This document shows, piece by piece, positions 44,940-54,304 of a stretch of DNA of 64,000 nucleotides. The translations under genes were made by a program, and so were the position numbers. The notes below the pieces were generated by a model. It searched no databases, was not told the origin of the DNA, and saw only the letters and a list, made by a program, of their open reading frames with translations. Location of the stretch: the NCBI RefSeq assembly GCF_904846035.1, contig NZ_CAJGYT010000001.1:1302001-1366000 (forward strand), given 5' to 3'. Each line of letters begins with the position of its first letter. Positions within the stretch are counted from its first letter, which is position 1. This DNA is from Psychrobacter aestuarii (GTDB lineage Bacteria; Pseudomonadota; Gammaproteobacteria; Pseudomonadales; Moraxellaceae).

Positions 44940-45213
44940 AAGTATTTCCTATTAAATTCATATCAAATGGCGATGATAAGGGCTTAAGCGCTGGCCGTAT
45001 TTAGCAGGCGGTGATGGCAAGTCCCTATCGACAGCACCTATAGTACGGGATGGCAATATTAAGTAGGCTTATGAAAGCTAAAGAAAGGTTGCGATTGTTG
45101 CTTGCGTTTATAGCAGCGCGCGTCATTAGTTACGTTTAGGTCGCTGGCGTAGCTTTATAACGACAAATAACGGTTTCTTGATAATAAGAACTCGATAATA
45201 AAAAAGAGAAGGT

Positions 45214-45996
45214 ATGGTTACGTTACTGCGTATTTTATTCACCATCATTGGGGCGGTAATCGTGCTTCAGTGCCTGACACTGATGACGGCTGATAAGTTC
45301 AATTTTGGGACGCTTGTGCCGCTGATAATAGGCGTGCTCTTGCTCGCGCATGGGCTGTTTTGGACGCGTATTTGTGCGTTTTTGGCGACGCGTCCACGTT
45401 TGCGCCGAGGTTGGCAGACATCGTGGGGCATCTTTGGGCTGTGGCTGATTAGCTTTCTGGTATTTGCCGTGATATTGCAGCAGCGGATTGACGCAAGTCG
45501 CGGCACGCAGCCACCCATTGCGGCAATGATTGTGCTCGGTACAGGCACGGTCGATGGCAAGCCCAGCGCGGCACTGATTGCGCGCTTGGACGCCGCTGCC
45601 GCTTTAGCCAAGCAACAGCCAGCGGCTTGGGTGGTGACCAGTGGCGGGCTGGGTTTTGGGCGCAGCCAAAGCGAAGGGGAGGTCATGGCGCGCTATTTGG
45701 TCGACACGCATCATCTCGCCCCTGAGCGACTTTTGATTGAGGGCAAAAGCACCAGCACGGAGACCAATTTTGCCTATAGTGCGCCGCTCCTTGCTGAGCA
45801 CGGCATTGATAAAGACGCGACGATTGCTATTGTGACCAATGATTTTCATACCGTGCGCGCCGCCGCGATTGCACGGCATCAGGGCTTTAGCAATACCTTG
45901 ACGGTGGCGAGCGAGACGCCGTTATCTATCCGTTACAATGCATGGTTTCGCGAGTATTTTGCCTTTGTTAGCGGCTGGCTGCTGAACGAATATTAA
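45214..45996 (+). CDS. DUF218 (YdcF/ElyC/SanA-like) membrane protein
   Basis: A 260-residue protein with two to three N-terminal membrane helices and a DUF218 domain from about residue 105: PIAAMIVLGTGTVDGKPSAA, VTSGGLGFGRSQSEGEVMAR, GKSTSTETNFAYSAPLLAEH and IVTNDFHTVRAAAIA. Relatives such as ElyC and SanA act in envelope maintenance (lipid carrier use, vancomycin resistance at high temperature). Convergent with rlmA, stop to stop 4 bp apart. Confidence 0.88.
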   Translation: MVTLLRILFTIIGAVIVLQCLTLMTADKFNFGTLVPLIIGVLLLAHGLFWTRICAFLATRPRLRRGWQTSWGIFGLWLISFLVFAVILQQRIDASRGTQPPIAAMIVLGTGTVDGKPSAALIARLDAAAALAKQQPAAWVVTSGGLGFGRSQSEGEVMARYLVDTHHLAPERLLIEGKSTSTETNFAYSAPLLAEHGIDKDATIAIVTNDFHTVRAAAIARHQGFSNTLTVASETPLSIRYNAWFREYFAFVSGWLLNEY

Positions 45997-46000
45997 ACGG

Positions 46001-46927
46001 TTAAGCTGACTTTTTTTGTAGCACGTATAAGACAAACTTTGCCTCAGTGACAAATGGCGTATCCGCCGCGTGCGCTAATAATGCCGCACGCTTTGCCCCA
46101 TGCGCGCGGTAGGCATACGGCGTCATGGTCATCAAATCCGCCAAATCTGCCGCCGATAGCGACAATGGCGCGCGGATATGCTGGGTGTCGATAAGCTCAA
46201 AATACGGCTCAAGGCTGGGTAAAAACTTATCCGAATCATGCTCGCGCACGTCATCGAATAGCACCGCGCGCATCTCGCTTAGATGACCGTGGTCGGGCTT
46301 GGCAATCAACAGGTAACCATTGTCAGCCAATACCTTGGCAAACACTTCAGGCAAAATCGGGCTAAAAATACTGCTGATACCCACTACGCTACCCGTCTGT
46401 AAAGGCAAATGCGCGGCGCTCGCGACCATCGGATAAATGGGCAGAGTCGCGTCGTTTGTATTCACTTGATACCAAAGGCGTTGGTTTTGCTTGGCGGCTT
46501 TGGCAAAGGTGCTGACCGCAGGTTTGCTGATGTCCAGCCCAATGAGGCTGCTTGCTGCGCCCGTCTGCGCCAGCGTTTCGGCAATCGCTTGCGTATAGTA
46601 CCCTTCCCCGCAGCCGATATCCAGCCAGCTACCGTTAGCGCTTGTCTTACTCCCATCTTTTGCATGTACATTTTTTAGCGAATCACAAATCAGGGCTTGC
46701 AAGGGTGCATAATGCCCTGCCGCTAAAAATCGCTGACGCGCAGCAATCGAGGCTTCGCTATCGCCTGGGGCTTTGGACTTTTTTTGTTGCACAGGCAGCA
46801 GGTTGACGTAGCCTTGACGCGCCACATCAAACGGATGGCGCGTGCCTTTGGCGTTGCCGCTACCATCGCAGCGCCACGTTTTGGCATCAGTCGTTAAGGG
46901 CGATGCGCACAAGGGACAGACAAACAT
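46001..46927 (-). CDS. rlmA: 23S rRNA (guanine-N1)-methyltransferase
   Basis: A 308-residue SAM enzyme that methylates G745 of 23S rRNA. The zinc-binding start FVCPLCASPL with a later Cys, RHPFDVARQGYVNLLPVQQK, APGDSEASIAARQRFLAAGH and DIGCGEGYYTQAIAETLAQ (SAM loop) match RlmA/RrmA closely. I start at 46927 because this ATG begins the zinc motif and has GAGGCGAG upstream; the longer frame adds 22 residues without homology. Confidence 0.93.
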   Translation of the reverse strand: MFVCPLCASPLTTDAKTWRCDGSGNAKGTRHPFDVARQGYVNLLPVQQKKSKAPGDSEASIAARQRFLAAGHYAPLQALICDSLKNVHAKDGSKTSANGSWLDIGCGEGYYTQAIAETLAQTGAASSLIGLDISKPAVSTFAKAAKQNQRLWYQVNTNDATLPIYPMVASAAHLPLQTGSVVGISSIFSPILPEVFAKVLADNGYLLIAKPDHGHLSEMRAVLFDDVREHDSDKFLPSLEPYFELIDTQHIRAPLSLSAADLADLMTMTPYAYRAHGAKRAALLAHAADTPFVTEAKFVLYVLQKKSA

Positions 46928-47094
46928 AACTCGCCTCAAAAATGAAAAAGGTAAATATACGGTGAAAAGACAGCAACCACCACAAACCCGCATCTTAGCA
47001 AAATCTACTCACTTTAGGCAGCGCTGCTTGTCTTATACTCATAAAACCTCGAAAGCATAGGCTGATAAAAGATATTCGTTGTCTTTATACCGCA

Positions 47095-47164
47095 AGAGTC
47101 AGTATTACTTTTCTTGCTTGCTGTGACTTCGTCTCCAGAGGCTACGAAAAATAATACTGACTCT
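47095..47164 (-). repeat. Hairpin repeat element, copy A
   Basis: AGAGTCAGTATTA (47095-47107) and TAATACTGACTCT (47152-47164) pair perfectly; one C-A mismatch and five more pairs continue inward to a 32-nt loop (47114-47145). On the minus strand the loop and inner stem match copy B at 57221-57288: 28 of 32 loop bases are equal, including GACGAAGTCACAGCAAGCAA. The outer arms share no sequence with copy B. It lies between mraY and rlmA, in their direction. Confidence 0.8.
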
Positions 47165-47197
47165 CGCTATATGGTAGTTACCATAAATGAAAGGCAT

Positions 47198-47229
47198 AAA
47201 AAAACCACCCTTATAAGGATGGTTTTTTT
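47198..47229 (-). terminator. Terminator of the dcw operon after mraY
   Basis: On the minus strand AAAAAACCaTCC... pairs with ...GGTGGTTTTTT (stem with one bulge) and runs into a T-run, 24 bp after the mraY stop. Confidence 0.85.
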
Positions 47230-47252
47230 ATTCACTGATAACTTTTTGCTCA

Positions 47253-48371
47253 TTAGCGCAGCTTTAAGGTCATTAAGCCCAAGACCACAAGCACAATAGC
47301 GATAATCCAAAAGCGCGTGACCACTTGGGTTTCTTTCCAGCCAATTTCTTCAAAATGGTGATGTAGGGGTGCCATACGGAACACGCGTTTTTTACGCAGT
47401 TTGTACGAGCCGACCTGTAGCATGACCGACAAGGCTTCGGCAACGAACAAGCCGCCCATGATGGCAAAGGCAATCTCTTGACGGGTCATGACCGCAATCG
47501 TACCGAGCATCGCACCCAGTGCTAACGCGCCCACATCGCCCATAAAGACCTGCGCAGGGTGTGCGTTAAACCATAAAAAGCCCAAGCCTGCGCCAATCAT
47601 CGCGCCGCAGACAATGGTCACCTCGGAGTTGTACGCGATATACGGCACGTGCAGATAATCGGCAAAGCGCACATCGCCCGACACATACGACATTACGCCC
47701 AGACCTGCCGCCACCAACACGACAGGCAAAATCGCCAAGCCGTCCAAGCCATCGGTGAGGTTCACCGCGTTGGATGCGCCATTAATCACAAAGTAGGTAA
47801 AGATAATAAAGCCAATACCAAACGGAATGGCAGAAAACGGAATCATCCAGTTTTTAAAGATGGGGAACAACAAGTCCTGCATCTGCCTGGTGGTCGCCAT
47901 ATCTGCTTGCTGGGTTGCAATATAATACAGCGACGCGCCGACGAACAGTGCGCCAACCGACAGCCAAAAGTACTTTTTACGGGCAATCAGTCCTGTGGGA
48001 TTTTTATACTTAATCTTTAGCCAGTCATCCGCCCAGCCGACCGCGCCAAAGATGACCATCACCACCAATAGAATCCAGACATAAGGGTTGGTCAAGCGCG
48101 CCCACAACAAGGTGGACACGCCAATCGCGCTTAATATGAGCACCCCGCCCATCGTCGGCGTGCCTGTCTTTGACAAGTGCGACTGCGGACCATCATTACG
48201 AATGGCCTGTCCGTATTTGAGCTCGCGCAAGTGATTGATCACAGGACGCCCAAAAAACATACTAAAGCCAAGCGCGGTGACGACCGCGAGCAACGCACGC
48301 AACGTCAAGGAGGACACCGCAGAAAACGGTGAGTAATACTGACCAAGCCAGCCAAACAACCAAACTAACAC
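47253..48371 (-). CDS. mraY: Phospho-N-acetylmuramoyl-pentapeptide transferase
   Basis: A 372-residue, ten-helix membrane enzyme that makes lipid I from UDP-MurNAc-pentapeptide and undecaprenyl phosphate. [20 protein letters not shown] has the Asp-Asp active site, [16 protein letters not shown] the nucleophile region, and [17 protein letters not shown] the uridine site. Last gene of this dcw cluster, 3 bp behind murF; murD, ftsW and murG do not follow. Confidence 0.97.
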   Translation of the reverse strand: MLVWLFGWLGQYYSPFSAVSSLTLRALLAVVTALGFSMFFGRPVINHLRELKYGQAIRNDGPQSHLSKTGTPTMGGVLILSAIGVSTLLWARLTNPYVWILLVVMVIFGAVGWADDWLKIKYKNPTGLIARKKYFWLSVGALFVGASLYYIATQQADMATTRQMQDLLFPIFKNWMIPFSAIPFGIGFIIFTYFVINGASNAVNLTDGLDGLAILPVVLVAAGLGVMSYVSGDVRFADYLHVPYIAYNSEVTIVCGAMIGAGLGFLWFNAHPAQVFMGDVGALALGAMLGTIAVMTRQEIAFAIMGGLFVAEALSVMLQVGSYKLRKKRVFRMAPLHHHFEEIGWKETQVVTRFWIIAIVLVVLGLMTLKLR

Positions 48372-48374
48372 CGC

Positions 48375-49802
48375 TTACTCCTTTATCAGCGCATCAATAA
48401 GCGTTTCCATCGCCATGGAACGCGACCCCTTGAACAACACCGTACAAGGCTGGGTTTGCTGCGCTTGTAGATACTGTTGCAAATAAATAAGCAAACTGTC
48501 TTTGTCCTCAAACGCATGCGCACTGATTGCGCTGACTTCGTTGGCACCTGCTACACTATATTTGGCATACTGCCCAACGCACAAAAGCACATCGATACCG
48601 ATGGCCGCGATGGTGCGCCCAAGACTTTGGTGCTCACTGACCGCCGCTTCGCCAAGCTCGGCGATATCGCCTAGGACCATGACCTGCGTGCCCGTCTGCG
48701 CTGCCAATACTTTTGCCGCCGCACGTACCGAATGTGGATTGGCGTTATAAGTGTCGTCAATCAGACGATGGTTGCCCAGCAGCTGGGTATTGAGGCGACC
48801 TTTGGCAGGACGGGCGTTTTCAAGCCCTGTCACGATGTCTGCCACCTCGATACCAAGCGCATAAGCGCACGCAGCAGCGGCTAAGGCATTACTGACGTTG
48901 TGCTCGCCTGCAAGCGGCAGCTGAATGTCTTTGATGTCGCTGCCAATGTGCAGCTTAAATTCACTACGCTCAGGCTCCACGTCTAAATGACTGGCGCTAA
49001 CGTCGGTGCTGCCAAAGCCAATCACGCGGTCAGTATGCTGCTCAGCAATACGGCGCAGCTGATTGGTAAAGTCGTCCTTATCAGGTACGACGGCCACTTG
49101 GCTGTCATTTAAGGTGTGGTAAATCTCCGCCTTGGTCTGGCAAATGCCTTCGCGGCTGCCAAACTCGCCCAAATGCGCCGTACCAATGTTTAAGATACAC
49201 GCCACATCAGGATGCACCATCTCGGTGGTATAAGCAATCTCGCCGATATGGTTGGCGCCCAGCTCCAGCACCGCATAGCGATGATGGTCAGAGAGCTCAA
49301 GTAACATCATGGGCACGCCCAAGTCATTGTTCAGGTTGCCACGGGTGATAAGCGTTGGCGCTAGGCGACCAAAAATACTGCCCAGCATCTCTTTACACGT
49401 CGTTTTGCCGCTAGAGCCTGTGATGGCGATAACGGTCAGATTCGGATGCTGGCTGCGGCGATACGCGCCGAGCTGACCGAGCGCCAAACGGGTGTCACTC
49501 ACAACCAGCTGCGAGATGCTGCTTGAGACAGGGCGCGAGACAATCGCCGCAACCGCGCCTTTGGACACCGCGACATTGATATAGTCATGACCGTCAAAGT
49601 TGTCACCGCTTAACGCCAAAAAAATATCGCCCGTTTTGATGGTGCGGGTATCGGTGGCAATGCGATTGCTGGTGAGGTGCGTCAGCGCATCGTCATCACT
49701 GCTCTGCCAATGCCCGTCCAAGGACGCTGTCGCAGCAAGCAGATTGTCCGCCTGCCAGACATACAGCCCTTGCGACTGTAAAAGATTGTTGTCCGCTGTC
49801 AT
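48375..49802 (-). CDS. murF: UDP-N-acetylmuramoyl-tripeptide-D-alanyl-D-alanine ligase
   Basis: A 475-residue Mur ligase that adds D-Ala-D-Ala to UDP-MurNAc-tripeptide. AITGSSGKTTCKEMLGSIFG is the ATP loop; VLELGANHIGEIAYTTEMVH, LIDDTYNANPHSVRAAAKVL and VMVLGDIAELGEAAVSEHQS are MurF marks. The start at 49802 (MTADNNLLQSQGLYVW) has AAGGTAA at a good distance; the frame runs another 97 codons upstream through murE's end. Confidence 0.96.
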   Translation of the reverse strand: MTADNNLLQSQGLYVWQADNLLAATASLDGHWQSSDDDALTHLTSNRIATDTRTIKTGDIFLALSGDNFDGHDYINVAVSKGAVAAIVSRPVSSSISQLVVSDTRLALGQLGAYRRSQHPNLTVIAITGSSGKTTCKEMLGSIFGRLAPTLITRGNLNNDLGVPMMLLELSDHHRYAVLELGANHIGEIAYTTEMVHPDVACILNIGTAHLGEFGSREGICQTKAEIYHTLNDSQVAVVPDKDDFTNQLRRIAEQHTDRVIGFGSTDVSASHLDVEPERSEFKLHIGSDIKDIQLPLAGEHNVSNALAAAACAYALGIEVADIVTGLENARPAKGRLNTQLLGNHRLIDDTYNANPHSVRAAAKVLAAQTGTQVMVLGDIAELGEAAVSEHQSLGRTIAAIGIDVLLCVGQYAKYSVAGANEVSAISAHAFEDKDSLLIYLQQYLQAQQTQPCTVLFKGSRSMAMETLIDALIKE

Positions 49803-49890
49803 AGTGGTTACCTTGTGATCTGTCTCTTTATCTTTATGTCTGTTACTGTTGTCTGAGGTCATGGGTGCCGCAACGCATTGCCCGCGCCTA

Positions 49891-51501
49891 TTATGCGCGC
49901 CCAAAGCGCTCAAGCAGCTGCGCCACAACCTGATGGTCATCAAAGTCGTGCCGTACGCCGCAGATTTCTTGATACGTCTCGTGCCCCTTGCCCGCGATGA
50001 CGACAATATCATCAGCGCCAGCATGGCAAATGGCGTACTCGATGGCGCGCGCACGCTCAGGCTCGATGTGGGTGCGCTCGTACTGCGCCGCACTCATGCC
50101 GACTTGCATGTCATCCAAAATCGCCTTAGGGTCTTCGCTACGCGGATTGTCCGCGGTCAAGACCACACAGTCTGCGCCTTCTAGTCCCGCTTGCGCCATT
50201 AATGGGCGTTTGCCTGCATCACGGTCACCGCCGCAGCCGAACACCGCCCACAGTTTGCCGTCGCAGTGCGTTTTTAGGCTGGACAGCACTTGGGTTAAGG
50301 CGTCAGGCGTGTGCGCGTAATCGATGATAAAGCAGCCATCTTGTGAGGCAACGCGCTGCATACGCCCTGTCGCGCCCTTTAATTGCTCAAGATTATCGCT
50401 GAGCGCCTCAATATCCGCGCCCAAGGCGGCGACCGCTGCCAACGCTGCAAGCAAGTTCGCCACGTTAAACTTGCCCAATAAGGGACTGTGTACTGTGAGT
50501 GCGCCGAACGGGCTGTGAATACGCAACTGCACGCCGTCGAGGCTTGGCGTCATAGAGTCAATATAAAAGCTGGCTTGATTATCATGTAGGCTGTATGTCC
50601 ATACCGTCACACCGCCTGCCTGCGCTTGCGCCTGCATCACATGGCTGTAGGCATCATCGCTATTGATAATCGCATGGGTCAATTCAGGGAAGTGATGGCG
50701 GTCAAACAGTTTTGCTTTGGCACGCGCATAGTCGTCCATATCGCTGTGATAGTCCAAATGGTCGCGGCTTAAGTTGGTATAAATCGCCACTTGGACAGGC
50801 ACGCCTTGCAAGCGCGCTTGATCAAGTCCGTGCGAGCTGGCCTCTAGCGCCAAGATGTCTGCGCCCTCACTCCCCATATCGTACAAAAACTGCTGTACCG
50901 CGCGCGCATCGCCTGTGGTGTGGCTGGCTTGCTTTAGCGCGCCTAAGCGTCCATTGCCCGCCGTGCCCATCACCGCACTGCTGCTACCCGCCAATGCCAT
51001 CAGCTGCGCGACAATTTGGCTGACCGTGGTTTTACCATTGGTGCCCGTCACCGCCACCACACGTGGCAAAGTGACCGCGTGCTTTGCTTGTAAATGCGCT
51101 TGAATTAAGCTGCCCAAGCCCATGCGAATCGTCGGCACATACAACACAGGGCACGGCAGTGCGGTCAACGCCTCCATCATGGCAGCCTCATCGGTGAACG
51201 CGCCTGTCGGCAAGGCTTCAGTGATGATAAATGCGGCGGTTTTTGCCGCTTGCGCTAAGTAGCCAAAGCTTTTGTTGTCGTCATGCTGGGTGTGGCTCTT
51301 TAAGGCCACAAACACCATACCGTCTGTAATGTGCCGACTGTCCAGACCAAAGCCTTTAAAGCCTTTGTTATTTATCAAAGACCACTGAGTATCGCCTGCC
51401 GCTTCTTGCAAGACAGACAGCATCGACTGGACGCGCGCATCATTACTGCTGTCGCGCAGCTGCTGCAAAGAGACGAGGGAGGCGTGGCTATCTGCGGTCA
51501 T
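49891..51501 (-). CDS. murE: UDP-MurNAc-Ala-D-Glu:meso-diaminopimelate ligase
   Basis: A 536-residue Mur ligase that adds the third stem-peptide residue. RVVAVTGTNGKTTVSQIVAQ is the ATP loop, FIIDYAHTPDALTQVLSSL the ligase middle, and VLTADNPRSEDPKAILDDMQ carries DNPR, the signature for meso-DAP rather than lysine. The ATG at 51501 has AGGA seven bases upstream; one two codons earlier is possible. It follows ftsI after an intrinsic terminator. Confidence 0.96.
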   Translation of the reverse strand: MTADSHASLVSLQQLRDSSNDARVQSMLSVLQEAAGDTQWSLINNKGFKGFGLDSRHITDGMVFVALKSHTQHDDNKSFGYLAQAAKTAAFIITEALPTGAFTDEAAMMEALTALPCPVLYVPTIRMGLGSLIQAHLQAKHAVTLPRVVAVTGTNGKTTVSQIVAQLMALAGSSSAVMGTAGNGRLGALKQASHTTGDARAVQQFLYDMGSEGADILALEASSHGLDQARLQGVPVQVAIYTNLSRDHLDYHSDMDDYARAKAKLFDRHHFPELTHAIINSDDAYSHVMQAQAQAGGVTVWTYSLHDNQASFYIDSMTPSLDGVQLRIHSPFGALTVHSPLLGKFNVANLLAALAAVAALGADIEALSDNLEQLKGATGRMQRVASQDGCFIIDYAHTPDALTQVLSSLKTHCDGKLWAVFGCGGDRDAGKRPLMAQAGLEGADCVVLTADNPRSEDPKAILDDMQVGMSAAQYERTHIEPERARAIEYAICHAGADDIVVIAGKGHETYQEICGVRHDFDDHQVVAQLLERFGRA

Positions 51502-51531
51502 GGGCATATCCTACTTGGGCAATCATAAAAA

Positions 51532-51555
51532 CAGCCGTGCCACAGGGCACGGCTG
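51532..51555 (-). terminator. Intrinsic terminator between ftsI and murE
   Basis: CAGCCGTGCC and GGCACGGCTG form a perfect 10-bp GC-rich stem with a 4-nt loop and, on the minus strand, a TTTTT tail. It lies between the ftsI stop and the murE start, inside an otherwise compact operon. Confidence 0.88.
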
Positions 51556-51563
51556 CTGCGGTA

Positions 51564-53642
51564 TTATTCTTTGGTCTTTAGCGGCTTATCAAGCGGCACA
51601 TTGTACAGACGCAAGGCCTCTTTCATGACATTATGAAAGACAGGCGCGGCGGTCAGACCTGCGTAATGCAAGCCGCGCGGGTCTTCAACCAGCACCACGC
51701 CGACCAGACGCGGATTGGACGCAGGTACCATACCTGCAAAGGTGTTGCGATACTGGTCAGTATAGTAGCCGCCCTCAGGGTTGATGCGGCGCGCGGTACC
51801 TGTTTTGCCCGCCACGCGGTAGCCGTCAATGGCAGCCGCCGTCGCGGTACCGCCTGGTTCGGTGACGGTTTCTAACATGTTGACCAGTGACATGGCTTTG
51901 TCATGCGCCATGATGCGGCGGCTTTGTGATGATTTGTCATCGTCTTTAACCAAAGTTAAAGGATGCTCCACACCACCCGCTGCCAAGGTCGAGTACGCTT
52001 GCGCAATTTGTGCCAAGGTCACCTGTAGACCGTAACCATAACTGATGGTGGCGCGGCGTGAGGTTTCTTTTTCTTTGGGCGTGGCGACGATACCAACGCC
52101 TTCCCCTGGGAATTTGAGCGCAGTCTTTTTACCAAAACCAAATTCTTTTTGCATTTTGCTGATGCCATCAGGCGGTAAAGACAGCGCAATCTTGGTCGAG
52201 GCTACGTTACTGGACTTTTGGAGCAGCGTGCTAAAGTTAATCACGCCATAGTTGTCATGGTCACGGATGGTATAGCCTTTGACGCGGATATAGCCTGGGT
52301 TGGTGTCGATAAGCGAGTTCGGGCTATACAGTCCTGAATCAAGCGCGGCCGCCACGGTAAAGGGCTTCATCACCGAGCCAGGCTCGAACACATCGAGTAC
52401 CGCGCGGTTACGCTGGTTTTCACCCGTCATCTCATTTAGGTTGTTGGAGTTAAAAGATGGCCACGTTGAGAGCGCCAGCACCTCGCCTGTCTGCACGTCA
52501 ACGACCATACCTGTCGCCCAGCGCGCTTCGTGTAAGCGCCCTGCTTCTTCAAGTTCTTTATACAAAATGTATTGCAGGCGCGAATCGATGGTCAATGCCA
52601 AGTCTTGACCCGCCACTTCAGGCTTGATTTGCTTGATTTCTTTTAGGCTGTTTTGCTTGGCGTCTTTGAGTACCAAGACCTGACCATCTTCGCCCGATAA
52701 GGTCGATTCGTACTGGCGCTCAATCCCTGCGCGACCTTCGTAGCCGCCTTCAGGGTCGCTTGAGTTTTGTCCCATAAAGCCAAGCAGCTGCGCGTTTGGC
52801 TGCGGCTGCGGGTAGTAGCGCTGAAAAAAGTTCTTTTCATACACGCCTACAAAATCAAGCGAGCTGACGCTTTGGGCAATCTCGGGCGTGACTTTGGTCA
52901 GTAGCGGAAAATAATGCGAGCCTGCGCCTGAGGGCAGTGCCGCCTTGACCGCGTCTTCATCGGTGTAGTCGATGTTGTCTTTGAGCGCGACCGCCTTTTG
53001 TAGCTCAGCAACGGGCACATTGGCCGCCGCAGCCAGACGGTTTAAATCCATCTCATCCAAGCGTTTTTGCATTCGCGCTTGGGTTTTTGGGCTGTCAGGG
53101 TTGGCGGCGATGATGCGCTTTAATTCGTAATACTCACGCGCATAATCGTGCGGGCTAAAGGAGACGGTTGCAAGCGGCGCACTGACGGCGAGCGGCTGCT
53201 GGTTGCGGTCGGTAATCATACCGCGATAGGATTTTTGTGTGCGCACACTGGTAATCAGCTCGTCGCCTTTGGCTTGATAAAACTGTGCGTTGGCCACTTG
53301 CAGATAATAGGCGCGACCGAGCAGCAGGACGAGCACAAAGATTGCCAGACCCCAGATAGTACGAAAGCGGTTTTTGTCGGTCTCTACGCCGCCACGCGAG
53401 GATGCGCCTGAGGCTTTGTTAAAGGCGACTTTTTTGCGGTTTTTGACGCTGGTGTACGCGCCGTCACTGGCGGCTTTGTTTTTACCGAGGCGACCGAGCT
53501 TACCCGAGCGGGTTTTATTGCCGGCTTTGTCGTGTTTGCCGTCGCTGGTGGCTTTGCTGCTTGGGCGGCGCAGTGGCTTGGTGACGCGGGCTTTTGGCGA
53601 TTTGCTGCTGTTTGCTGGCTTGTTGTTTTTCTTATCACTCAT
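51564..53642 (-). CDS. ftsI: Septal peptidoglycan transpeptidase PBP3 (FtsI) with a long basic N-terminal tail
   Basis: A 692-residue class B penicillin-binding protein that cross-links septal wall. Residues 1-90 are a Lys/Arg/Ser-rich cytoplasmic tail, then one membrane helix (about 95-115), a pedestal domain and the transpeptidase with EPGSVMKPFTV (nucleophile Ser near 420), SSN (about 475) and KTGTARR (about 613). E. coli FtsI has 588 residues with a short tail. The ATG overlaps the ftsL stop (TAATG). Confidence 0.95.
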   Translation of the reverse strand: MSDKKNNKPANSSKSPKARVTKPLRRPSSKATSDGKHDKAGNKTRSGKLGRLGKNKAASDGAYTSVKNRKKVAFNKASGASSRGGVETDKNRFRTIWGLAIFVLVLLLGRAYYLQVANAQFYQAKGDELITSVRTQKSYRGMITDRNQQPLAVSAPLATVSFSPHDYAREYYELKRIIAANPDSPKTQARMQKRLDEMDLNRLAAAANVPVAELQKAVALKDNIDYTDEDAVKAALPSGAGSHYFPLLTKVTPEIAQSVSSLDFVGVYEKNFFQRYYPQPQPNAQLLGFMGQNSSDPEGGYEGRAGIERQYESTLSGEDGQVLVLKDAKQNSLKEIKQIKPEVAGQDLALTIDSRLQYILYKELEEAGRLHEARWATGMVVDVQTGEVLALSTWPSFNSNNLNEMTGENQRNRAVLDVFEPGSVMKPFTVAAALDSGLYSPNSLIDTNPGYIRVKGYTIRDHDNYGVINFSTLLQKSSNVASTKIALSLPPDGISKMQKEFGFGKKTALKFPGEGVGIVATPKEKETSRRATISYGYGLQVTLAQIAQAYSTLAAGGVEHPLTLVKDDDKSSQSRRIMAHDKAMSLVNMLETVTEPGGTATAAAIDGYRVAGKTGTARRINPEGGYYTDQYRNTFAGMVPASNPRLVGVVLVEDPRGLHYAGLTAAPVFHNVMKEALRLYNVPLDKPLKTKE

Positions 53643-54124
53643 TATGCGCCCCCTGTGCTGTCATCTTCAGTCAAATCAGTATTGCCAATGGTCTCAGGTT
53701 TTTCGGCTTCTGGATCATCAGATTCTATGGCAGTCTCAGGGACGAGAGGACGCGCGGGCGCACCCGGCTGGATAATCAGCTTGTCTTTTAAGGTGGGGCT
53801 GTACATGCCCAGCTCCGCCACCGCACGACCTGCGATTTGCGGGGTGGCGCTAAAGGTCTGCTGCTCAATCAACAAGCGCTGGCGCTCGATTTGTAATTTG
53901 CGCTCTTGTTTTTTCATATCTTGCAGGCTTTTATAGTCTTGATGATATTGCTGTACCGAATCGGCGGTTTTGATGCCCGTCCAGATGATGGCCACAGCGA
54001 GCATCAACATGATGACCGCATAAATACGCACTACATGAAAGCGCTGAACGAACAACTCGCCGACATCGGTGGACGACGAGGCGGCAGCGTGGTGACGGTT
54101 GTTCGGTTTGCCAGATATTGCCAT
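53642..54124 (-). CDS. ftsL: Cell division protein FtsL
   Basis: A 160-residue single-pass protein that joins FtsB/FtsQ in the divisome. A polar cytoplasmic N-terminus, one helix (VVRIYAVIMLMLAVAIIWTG), a coiled coil (KSLQDMKKQERKLQIERQRL) and a disordered acidic tail of about 50 residues beyond the usual end. The start at 54124 has GAGATC upstream and gives the usual N-terminal length. It lies between rsmH and ftsI, as expected. Confidence 0.88.
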   Translation of the reverse strand: MAISGKPNNRHHAAASSSTDVGELFVQRFHVVRIYAVIMLMLAVAIIWTGIKTADSVQQYHQDYKSLQDMKKQERKLQIERQRLLIEQQTFSATPQIAGRAVAELGMYSPTLKDKLIIQPGAPARPLVPETAIESDDPEAEKPETIGNTDLTEDDSTGGA

Positions 54125-54304
54125 GACGATCTCAAAAATGAACCCAAATACAAATGATAAATCAAGCCCTACCGATGTGTCCCCCGCCATAGCCCTACTA
54201 CAGCCACAGCACGCAACCAATCGGCGAGCCTACCAGTCAATACTTACCGCTTTTTAACAGCTGCGTTGGTGTTCGTACACCCGCGCTGCATGGTCTGCCT
54301 GATA

